5,449 nucleotides of DNA, from assembly GCA_025933895.1 (NCBI GenBank), contig JAICZB010000182.1:1-5449 (forward strand), read 5' to 3'. Every line of letters starts with the position of its first letter. Positions within the stretch are counted from its first letter, which is position 1. Source of the stretch: Thermoleophilia bacterium (lineage in GTDB: Bacteria > Actinomycetota > Thermoleophilia > Gaiellales > Gaiellaceae). Of the stretch, positions 1 through 4,769 are shown piece after piece. The position numbers and the translations under genes are program-made. The notes beneath the pieces were generated by a model. The model ran no database searches and was not told where the DNA came from. It saw only the letters and a list, made by a program, of their open reading frames with translations.

Positions 1-159
1 AGGCTGAACGGACAGGTGTGGGTGACCGTCGTCGCGACCGGCTTCGGAGGCCGCGGCCGTCGTCCACGCGGCGACGGCTGGGCGCCGCCGGCCGAGCAGC
101 GCCGCCCGCCGAGCGAGGGCGGCGGCGACCTCGACGTGCCGTCCTTCCTGCGCACCTGA
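1..159 (+). CDS. ftsZ: Cell division protein FtsZ, C-terminal end (5' truncated by window)
   Basis: This is the 3' end of an open frame that enters from the left edge in frame 1 and stops at TGA 157-159, giving 52 residues. The first part reads VWVTVVATGF, matching the last beta strand of the FtsZ C-terminal domain (the family's VTVIATGF). A roughly 27-residue linker rich in Gly, Pro and Arg follows. The last residues, DLDVPSFLRT, match the conserved C-terminal peptide (DxDxPxFLR) by which FtsZ binds partners such as SepF or FtsA. FtsZ is the tubulin-like GTPase that forms the cytokinetic ring; the GTP-binding part lies outside the window. The short linker and peptide type suit an actinobacterium. 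The next gene starts 14 bp after the stop, so read-through transcription is likely. Identification rests on the two short conserved blocks but both are distinctive. Confidence 0.88.
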   Translation, partial: RLNGQVWVTVVATGFGGRGRRPRGDGWAPPAEQRRPPSEGGGDLDVPSFLRT

Positions 160-164
160 CGCGC

Positions 165-168
165 GAGG
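165..168 (+). promoter_or_regulatory. Probable ribosome binding site (GAGG) that selects the GTG start at 174
   Basis: GAGG lies 5 nt before the GTG at 174, between the ftsZ stop and the nitroreductase. It supports this start over the in-frame ATG at 18, which lies inside the ftsZ tail and would add 52 residues of low-complexity Arg/Ala/Pro sequence foreign to the family. No -10-like box is visible in the 14-bp gap, so the gene probably relies on transcription from ftsZ or from a promoter inside ftsZ. Confidence 0.5.
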
Positions 169-173
169 CCGCG

Positions 174-665
174 GTGGACACCTACCTCGCCATCGCCTCG
201 AAGCGCGACGTGCGCGAGTACTCCGACGCGCCCATTCCCGACGAGGTTCGGGAGCGGATCCTCGACGCCGGTCGGCTCACGGGCAGCTCGAAGAACCGCC
301 AGCGCTGGGAGTTCGTGGTCGTCTCCGGCCGGGCCCGAGAACGTCTTGCCGACGCGGTCTACGCACCGGAGAACGTCCGGTCGGCCGGGCTCGTGGTCGC
401 GATCGTCGGCGAGGCGGGCAGCTTCGACACCGGACGTTGCGCCCAGAACATGATGCTCGCGGCGTGGGGAGAGGGCGTCGTCTCGTGCCCGAACGGCGTG
501 CGCGATGCCGACGCGGCCGCGGAGATCTGCGGCGGCGAGGTGCGCGCGATCCTCTCCCTCGGCTACCCGGCCCGGCTGCGCGACGCGGCGAGCCGGAGCG
601 CGGAGGAGTGGTCGGCGCGCGCCAACCGCAAGCCGCTGTCGGAGCTGGTCCGGGAAGTCAGCTAG
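174..665 (+). CDS. Small nitroreductase-family flavin oxidoreductase
   Basis: This 163-residue protein starts at GTG 174. It shows the nitroreductase order of motifs: KRDVREYSDAPIP near residues 10-22 (the family's RRSxRxF FMN-phosphate motif followed by the P-x-P turn), helix ERILDAGRLTGSSKNRQRWEF at 27-47 (usually APSxxNxQPW; N41 and W45 are kept, the usual Gln-Pro is R44-preceded Gln only), strand FVVV, then DTGRCAQNMMLAAW at 85-98, the SLGYP strand at 128-132 and NRKPLSELV at 151-159. Such proteins are cytosolic FMN enzymes that use NAD(P)H to reduce nitro compounds, quinones or other electrophiles; the true substrate cannot be read here. At 163 residues it is at the short end of the family, which is usually about 170-220. 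It follows ftsZ closely and its stop interlocks with that of the membrane protein gene on the other strand. Family assignment is firm; substrate is unknown. Confidence 0.86.
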   Translation: MDTYLAIASKRDVREYSDAPIPDEVRERILDAGRLTGSSKNRQRWEFVVVSGRARERLADAVYAPENVRSAGLVVAIVGEAGSFDTGRCAQNMMLAAWGEGVVSCPNGVRDADAAAEICGGEVRAILSLGYPARLRDAASRSAEEWSARANRKPLSELVREVS

Positions 666-2314
666 CTGCCGGCGCCGGAGCAGCGTGGAGCCGCGTCGTC
701 GAAGGCGTCGAAAAGGCTGCTCGCGTCCACGTCGAACCCGATCCGCACCGTCGCCGCCGCTCGCGTCCGCAGCCGGAGCATCCCGCCGCCGCCGCGCGAG
801 AGGCAGCCGGTCGACGCATGCCAGTACGGCGACCAGCGAACTGCGATGCGGTACGTCCCGCGGCGCGACACGTGGACGCGAATGCGCGACTCGCGCAGCG
901 CGAGCACGGCCGGCCGGCCTGGCCCGGTGACGATCGGCCGCGGCCGCGGCACGGCGTAGATCGAGACGATTCGGGTCGCGAAGACCCGCCGCAGGTCCGT
1001 GTCCCCGCTGCGGATGAGCCTGGCCTCGCGGCGCGAGCTGAAGTCCGACGGCGCGTTCGTGAGGACGACGTATGCCACGCCGAGATGGCGCAGCCAGGCG
1101 ACGTACTCGGGCCCCGTGAATCGGCGCCGGTAGAGGAACGCCGCCACCGGGTGATCGTCCTCGCGAAACCAGCCGCGCACGAGCGGGATGTCCGCCTCCG
1201 CGAGATAGAGCGCCGGCCAGTGCTGGCTCGTGTCCACCGCCTCGACGCGATACCCGACGGGGAGTTGCGCGTGGAGGAAGTGGACCGGAGCCTTCCAGAC
1301 CGCTGCCTTCGCAGAGTCGTCGGCTGCGCTGCGAGCCCAGGTGTCCGCCAGCGGCACGATGTTCCAGGCTCCCGCCAGGACGACGGCTGCCAGCGCAAGC
1401 GGGAGTGGTCGCCAGCGCCGCAGTGCGACGACGAGCAGCGCAAGCGGGAGGGCCAGCTGTCGCAGCCGCACGATGTCGTGGCCGAGCTCGGACGGAATCG
1501 CAAACGCGACGATGACAGCGAGGAGATAGACGAGCAGAACGCCACGCAGGGCCCGTGCACGGTCGAGGCGCCACGTCAGGGCGAGCAGGCCGACGGAGAA
1601 CGCCGTCGCCTCCAGCGCCTCGACCACCGGAAACTCGAGCGTGCCCGAGGGGAACAGGTGCACCACGAGCAACTCGGCTGCCGCCGCCAGCGCGACCGCC
1701 AGGGTCGGTACGCGCGCTCTGCGCAATGCAGGACGACGTGCCGCCGCCATCCCCGCCAGCACCACCGCGAGCAGGACGAACGCGACCGGGCTCGCGGCGA
1801 GCGCCAGGAGGATCAACGCGGCGCCGATCCAGCGCCGGCCGGACTGCAACGCGAGGAGACAAAGCAGCGCGAACGCCGCGCCGAGGGCGAACGGGAGCTG
1901 GGCCGGGAGGAACACGCCGGCCCAGACGAGCGCGAACGAACGGCCGGCCCAGCGCGCCGAGCGGCCCCACTCCCGCTCGAGCAGGAGCGCGAATGCCGCG
2001 GCCGCGAGCACGACCGTGAGCACGCCGAGCAGCCGGATCCCGAGCAGCGCTGCGAGTGGGTAGTAGAGGACGCTGTAGCTGACGAAGGCGTAGCGGCCCG
2101 CGTACCAGAAGTTGTCCCAGAGGGTGAAGCCGTGCACGAGGAAGAGCGCGCGCTGGTATTCGTGGGCCGCGAGGTCGCCCCCCGGCGGCGCCAGCCACAC
2201 GAGGAGCAAAGCCGCCGCGGCCGCAAGCCCCGAGCAGAGAGCGGTCTCGCGCGTGACGGGCAGCCGCCACCGCCAGGGCTCCCGCCCCGGGGCGGCGAAC
2301 GACACTTCCCCCAT
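662..2314 (-). CDS. Multi-pass membrane protein with extracytoplasmic C-terminal domain (GT-C/YfhO-like)
   Basis: This 550-residue protein reads from ATG at 2314 down to TAG at 664-662. About eleven hydrophobic segments are visible, roughly at residues 25-42, 78-92, 94-112, 124-139, 141-156, 162-188, 202-219, 229-247, 256-273, 285-298 and 304-320. A soluble part of about 225 residues follows. After the first segment comes a loop with acidic/His residues (D47, H51, E52) and then WDNFWYAGRYAFVSYSVLYYP (66-86). This resembles the first outer loop of GT-C-type glycosyltransferases and of the YfhO and PF10131-type membrane families, where an acidic residue after TM1 is often catalytic. The C-terminal part ends in a beta-rich block (GTYRIAVRWSPYW, 486-498) and has two cysteines, C504 and C545, that could pair outside the cell. 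Arg-rich short loops alternate with the segments. The function is inferred only from layout; it could be a lipid-linked sugar transferase or an envelope protein of unknown role. The longer open frame upstream to 2611 is antisense to the next gene and looks non-coding. Confidence 0.8.
   Translation of the reverse strand: MGEVSFAAPGREPWRWRLPVTRETALCSGLAAAAALLLVWLAPPGGDLAAHEYQRALFLVHGFTLWDNFWYAGRYAFVSYSVLYYPLAALLGIRLLGVLTVVLAAAAFALLLEREWGRSARWAGRSFALVWAGVFLPAQLPFALGAAFALLCLLALQSGRRWIGAALILLALAASPVAFVLLAVVLAGMAAARRPALRRARVPTLAVALAAAAELLVVHLFPSGTLEFPVVEALEATAFSVGLLALTWRLDRARALRGVLLVYLLAVIVAFAIPSELGHDIVRLRQLALPLALLVVALRRWRPLPLALAAVVLAGAWNIVPLADTWARSAADDSAKAAVWKAPVHFLHAQLPVGYRVEAVDTSQHWPALYLAEADIPLVRGWFREDDHPVAAFLYRRRFTGPEYVAWLRHLGVAYVVLTNAPSDFSSRREARLIRSGDTDLRRVFATRIVSIYAVPRPRPIVTGPGRPAVLALRESRIRVHVSRRGTYRIAVRWSPYWHASTGCLSRGGGGMLRLRTRAAATVRIGFDVDASSLFDAFDDAAPRCSGAGS
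665..684. terminator. GC-rich hairpin at the convergent stop codons, possible weak terminator
   Basis: The outer arms GCTG (665-668) and CAGC (681-684) pair around the perfect palindrome CCGGCGCCGG (669-678), with a two-base AG bulge. The hairpin starts on the last base of the nitroreductase stop codon and lies inside the last codons of the membrane protein gene on the minus strand. There is no T-tract on either side, so it does not fit a standard intrinsic terminator. In such GC-rich DNA a hairpin of this size can also arise by chance. Confidence 0.2.
1391..1450. repeat. 15-bp exact direct repeat, 45-bp period, inside the membrane protein gene
   Basis: CAGCGCAAGCGGGAG occurs at 1391-1405 and again at 1436-1450. 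The spacing is 15 codons, and on the coding minus strand both copies encode LPLAL (residues 289-293 and 304-308), the start of two successive hydrophobic segments. The remaining residues of the two units differ, so this is either an old internal duplication or codon-biased convergence in Leu/Ala-rich helices. Confidence 0.55.
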
Positions 2315-2320
2315 GGCGGC

Positions 2321-2330
2321 AGCGTACGCT
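2321..2330. promoter_or_regulatory. Palindromic, apparently bidirectional leaderless promoter core (AGCGTACGCT)
   Basis: The 22-bp gap between the two divergent ATGs (2314 minus, 2337 plus) holds the perfect palindrome AGCGTACGCT. It gives a TACGCT (TANNNT) hexamer on both strands: 2325-2330 on plus and 2326-2321 on minus, sharing the central TA. Each hexamer ends exactly 6 nt before its ATG, so a start site 7 nt after the hexamer would be the A of each ATG. Neither start has a Shine-Dalgarno sequence. This matches the known leaderless promoter form of actinobacteria. No convincing -35 element is seen on either strand; GACA at 2301-2304 is the nearest on plus but its spacing is long. The palindrome could instead, or also, be a repressor site. 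Confidence 0.5.
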
Positions 2331-2336
2331 CGGTGC

Positions 2337-3716
2337 ATGAGAGGCGCATTGGCAGCCGGCCATCCGCTGACCGCGGAGGCGGGGGCGGACGTGCTGCGCG
2401 CGGGCGGAAACGCGGTGGACGCGTGCATCGCCGCGGCCGCCGTCTCCTGGGTGTGCGAGAGCCCGCTCACCGGTCTCGGCGGCGGCGGCTTCCTCGTCGT
2501 CCACGAGGCGCGCGACGCGCGGAGGCGGCTGCTCGACTTCTTCGTTGCGGTGCCGGAGCGGTCGGCCGCTCCCGAGGAGCTCGTCGAGCTCGTCGTGGAC
2601 TTCGGCGACACGCAGCAGATCTTCTACACCGGCCCCGCGTCGGTCGCAGTGCCCGGAACCGCGCTCGGTCTCTGGGAGGCTCATGCCCGCTGGGGATCGA
2701 TGCCGTGGGCGGAGCTGTTCGGGCAGGCGGTCCGGTTTGCCCGGGAGGGCGTCGTCCTCAACGAGGCGCAGGCGTATCTGCACCGGATCCTCGATCTGCT
2801 GCTCCGCTACTCGCCGGAGGGCGACGCTCTCTACGGGCCGGGGCGCGCGCTCGGAGTCGGGGAGCGCTTCGTGGTGCCCGAGCTCGCGGACACGATCGAA
2901 CGGCTGGCCGCCGAGGGGCCCCGCTTCCTGTACCACGGCGACGTCGCGGCTCGGCTGGCGGCACACGTGCCGGTCACGCTCGCAGACCTCGCGCGCTACG
3001 AGGTGATCGAGCGCGAGCCGCTGGCGACCCGGTACCGCGGCGGCGAGCTCCTGACCAACCCGCCGCCGTCGAGCGGCGGCCGTCTGCTCGCGGTCGGCCT
3101 CGACGCGCTCGGCGATGCGGAGGCGACGCCGCTCGCGATCGCCCGGGCGATGGAGGCACAGGCGGAAGCCCGCCATGCCGACGGCGTGGGCGGCACGACA
3201 CACATCAGCGTCGTGGACGGTGAGCGAAACGCGGCGTCCCTCTCGTGCTCGCTCGGCTCCTCGAGCGGCATCGTCGTCCCCGGCACCGGGATCCACCTCA
3301 ACAACATGCTCGGCGAGAGCCACCTGACGGGCGGGGAGCGGCCGGGCGAGCGCCTGAGGTCCCTCATGGCCCCGTCGCTGCTGCTGCGTGACGGCCGGCC
3401 TCGGCTCGTCGTCGGCTCGGCCGGCAGCACACGGCTCCACGGCGCGATGCTCCAGGTCGTGGCGAACGTCGTCGCCCGCGGGCTCGACGTGGGCGAGGCG
3501 GTCGACGCGCCGCGGATCCACGTGGAGGCGGGCGTCGCGCACTGCGAGGACCCGGCTGCGGCTGATGAGCTCGAAGAGGCCGGCTACGCTGTCGTCCGCT
3601 GGCGCGACCGGAACCTCTTCTTCGGCGGTGTCTCGGCCGTCGAGATCCGGGACGACGGATCGCTCGCGGCGGCGGGCGACCCTCGACGCGGCGGAGCCGC
3701 CGTGGTGGTTGCCTGA
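2337..3716 (+). CDS. Short gamma-glutamyltransferase-family Ntn hydrolase
   Basis: This 459-residue protein belongs to the GGT family: self-cleaving N-terminal-nucleophile hydrolases that cut or transfer gamma-glutamyl groups, or related acyl amides. Visible motifs in order are AAGHPLTAEAG (6-16), GGNAVDACIAAA (23-34), GLGGGGF (46-52), ASVAVPGT in the middle, PPPSSGG (242-248), GTTHISVVD (286-294), PGTGIHLNNMLGE, MAPSLLL, GSAGSTRLHGA, EAVDAPRIH and a C-terminal GDPRRGG. By family rule T287 is the nucleophile, so cleavage would give a large part 1-286 and a small part 287-459. No signal peptide is seen, so a cytosolic place is likely. It is shorter than the usual 520-580 residues: only about 40 residues separate SSGG from the nucleophile, and the lid-loop region after LNN is short. 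The Arg that binds substrate carboxylate in E. coli GGT (DFRE) is Phe here (DFFV, F69). ATG 2337 is preferred over the in-frame ATG 2313 because of the promoter spacing. The next gene overlaps its stop. Family is firm, substrate is open. Confidence 0.88.
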   Translation: MRGALAAGHPLTAEAGADVLRAGGNAVDACIAAAAVSWVCESPLTGLGGGGFLVVHEARDARRRLLDFFVAVPERSAAPEELVELVVDFGDTQQIFYTGPASVAVPGTALGLWEAHARWGSMPWAELFGQAVRFAREGVVLNEAQAYLHRILDLLLRYSPEGDALYGPGRALGVGERFVVPELADTIERLAAEGPRFLYHGDVAARLAAHVPVTLADLARYEVIEREPLATRYRGGELLTNPPPSSGGRLLAVGLDALGDAEATPLAIARAMEAQAEARHADGVGGTTHISVVDGERNAASLSCSLGSSSGIVVPGTGIHLNNMLGESHLTGGERPGERLRSLMAPSLLLRDGRPRLVVGSAGSTRLHGAMLQVVANVVARGLDVGEAVDAPRIHVEAGVAHCEDPAAADELEEAGYAVVRWRDRNLFFGGVSAVEIRDDGSLAAAGDPRRGGAAVVVA

Positions 3717-3718
3717 TG
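3714..3718 (+). promoter_or_regulatory. TGATG stop/start overlap (translational coupling site)
   Basis: The TGA stop of the hydrolase gene (3714-3716) and the ATG of the GNAT gene (3716-3718) share one base. Such overlaps usually mark one mRNA with reinitiating ribosomes. No separate promoter is visible before the GNAT gene. Confidence 0.75.
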
Positions 3719-4225
3719 GACTTCCGGATCCGTCACGCCGACCCCTCCGACGCCGATCAGCTGACGCGCCTTGCCGACTCCGTCAGCGCCGAGCCGCAAG
3801 GCTGGCTGATCAGCGTCGCCGGCGAGTGGCGGAGCGCCGGGGACGAACGCCGCTTTCTCAAGGCGCTGCGGCGCTATCCGCACGCCGCGGTGTACGTCGC
3901 CGAGCGCGAGGACGGGACGCTCGTGGGCCGGCTCTCGGTCGGGCGGGATCCGCACCCGGCGAGCACGCACGTCGCCGACGTCGGCCTGATGGTCGCGCTC
4001 GACGCGCGCCGGCAGGGCGTCGGGACGGCGCTCCTCGAGGCCGCGGTCGGCTGGGCGCGCGAAGCCGGCGTCCGCAAGCTCGAGCTGCACGTCTTCCCGT
4101 GGAACGAGGCAGCGATCGCGCTCTACGACGCGTTCGGCTTCGAACGCGAGGGCTTCCGCAAGCGGCACTACCGCCGGGGCGGCGAGTTCGTCGACGCGAT
4201 CCTGATGGCCTACGAGCTGGAGTAG
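3716..4225 (+). CDS. GNAT-family N-acetyltransferase (RimI/RimJ-like)
   Basis: This 169-residue protein is a single GNAT domain that moves an acetyl group from acetyl-CoA to an amine. It starts with FRIRHADPSDADQL (3-16), the family's first strand and helix. VGLMV (89-93) is strand 4, and RRQGVG (98-103) is the acetyl-CoA pyrophosphate loop (R/QxxGxG). LELHVFPWNEAAIALYDAFGFE (122-143) carries N130 and Y137, the usual acetyl-CoA contact and general acid. The tail GFRKRHYRRGGEFVDAILMAYEL is typical of protein or small-amine acetyltransferases of the RimI/RimJ/PhnO type. The start ATG overlaps the previous stop as TGATG, sharing one base, with a weak GGTGG (3703-3707) 8 nt before it, so it is probably translated by coupling to the hydrolase gene. 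That pairing hints at a substrate linked to the hydrolase product, but this is inference. The last 16 bp overlap the OsmC gene on the other strand. Confidence 0.88.
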   Translation: MDFRIRHADPSDADQLTRLADSVSAEPQGWLISVAGEWRSAGDERRFLKALRRYPHAAVYVAEREDGTLVGRLSVGRDPHPASTHVADVGLMVALDARRQGVGTALLEAAVGWAREAGVRKLELHVFPWNEAAIALYDAFGFEREGFRKRHYRRGGEFVDAILMAYELE

Positions 4226-4716
4226 GAGAGCCCCACGGGGACGCCGCCCGCCAGCGTCTGGAAGACGACGCAGTAGCGCTCGGTCAGCTCGATCAGCTTG
4301 TCGAGCTTCTCCTGCGACGCGCCGGAAGCGAGGTCGAAGCGGAGCCGGACGGCGGCGAAGCCCACGGGGGTCTCGCGGTCGACGCCGAGCGTGCCGCGGA
4401 AGTCGAGGTCGCCCTCGGCGTGGACGCTGCCGGTGACGTCGAGCTCCATCGAAGTCGCGACCGAGCGGAGCGTCACGCCGGCGCAGGCGACGAGCGCCTC
4501 GAGCAGCATGTCGCCGGAGCAGGCGAGCGCCCCGGTCCCGCCGGTCGCGGGGTGGAGGCCCGCCTCGACGAGCGCCCGGCCGGTGTCGACCTTGCAGGCG
4601 ATCTGGTTCTCGTCGAGCTCACCGTCGGCGCGGAGCGTGATCAACGCCGCGGCGGGCTCCTCGCGGTAGCGGTCTTTGAGCGGCTTCTGCACCGCCTGTA
4701 ACGCGGCCCGGTCCAT
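4210..4716 (-). CDS. OsmC-family protein (thiol peroxidase-like)
   Basis: This 168-residue protein reads from ATG at 4716 down to TAG at 4212-4210. The OsmC/Ohr fold is shown by the block ACSGDMLLEALVACAGVTLR (65-84) with C78 on the central helix, and by a second cysteine in RYCVVFQTL (147-155), C149, which matches the family's CPVxxTL site. In this family the two cysteines form the peroxidatic and resolving pair that reduces organic hydroperoxides. The upstream HPATGGTGA (55-63) replaces the usual GGxxxxPxP segment before the helix, and C66 and C41 are additional cysteines. C66 lies where many members have Pro-Ser, so the active-site environment may differ. The family also has members with no proven peroxidase activity (YhfA type), to which this looks nearer than to Ohr. 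It is cytosolic, with no signal peptide. Its 3' end overlaps the GNAT gene by 16 bp; its 5' end faces the SDR gene. Confidence 0.85.
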   Translation of the reverse strand: MDRAALQAVQKPLKDRYREEPAAALITLRADGELDENQIACKVDTGRALVEAGLHPATGGTGALACSGDMLLEALVACAGVTLRSVATSMELDVTGSVHAEGDLDFRGTLGVDRETPVGFAAVRLRFDLASGASQEKLDKLIELTERYCVVFQTLAGGVPVGLSYSSS

Positions 4717-4722
4717 GCGCGC

Positions 4723-4732
4723 ATCCTAGGGT
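4723..4732. promoter_or_regulatory. Overlapping divergent -10-like boxes between the OsmC and SDR genes
   Basis: The near-palindrome ATCCTAGGGT gives TAGGAT on minus (4728-4723) and TAGGGT on plus (4727-4732), sharing the central TA. These are the only TANNNT hexamers in the 53-bp gap on either strand. TAGGAT ends 6 nt before the OsmC ATG, which fits a leaderless transcript. TAGGGT would start the SDR transcript near 4739, leaving a leader of about 31 nt. No -35 is clear. A competing reading is that AGGA within TAGGAT (4727-4724) is a Shine-Dalgarno site 7 nt before the OsmC start. Confidence 0.35.
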
Positions 4733-4755
4733 CCGGGTTAGCGGTTGCGCGGTGC

Positions 4756-4760
4756 GGAAG
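4756..4760 (+). promoter_or_regulatory. Ribosome binding site (GGAAG) of the SDR gene
   Basis: GGAAG lies 9 nt before ATG 4770. An upstream in-frame GTG at 4752 runs into a stop after four codons, so ATG 4770 is the first usable start and puts the TGANTGIG cofactor loop at the normal distance from the N-terminus. Confidence 0.55.
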
Positions 4761-4769
4761 AATTGAGCT

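Noticed and set aside
2112..2336. A 75-residue N-terminal extension of the hydrolase gene.
   Set aside because: It lies antisense to the membrane protein's first segments, lacks signal-peptide character, and family homology begins at about AAGHPLTAEAG, just after ATG 2337. Start ATG 2313 remains possible but has no ribosome binding site and would remove the -10 box from its leader.
2315..2611. A 99-residue N-terminal extension of the membrane protein gene up to 2611.
   Set aside because: The added part is Ser/Ala/Pro/Arg-rich, antisense to the conserved N-terminal half of the hydrolase, and would hide the symmetric promoter. ATG 2314 gives a normal short cytosolic tail before the first membrane segment.
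437..3223. A 928-codon open frame on the plus strand.
   Set aside because: It runs antisense through the whole membrane protein gene and out of frame through the hydrolase gene. Its translation is a low-complexity Arg/Gly/Glu/Pro mix with no family motifs, as expected from few stop codons in GC-rich DNA.
3388..4701. A 437-codon open frame on the plus strand spanning the hydrolase end, GNAT and OsmC genes.
   Set aside because: It is a shadow frame with biased Arg/Ala composition and crosses three well-supported genes on both strands.
4717..4769. A possible small RNA or riboswitch between the divergent OsmC and SDR genes.
   Set aside because: The gap is only 53 bp and is accounted for by -10-like boxes and a ribosome binding site; no stable conserved fold is visible.
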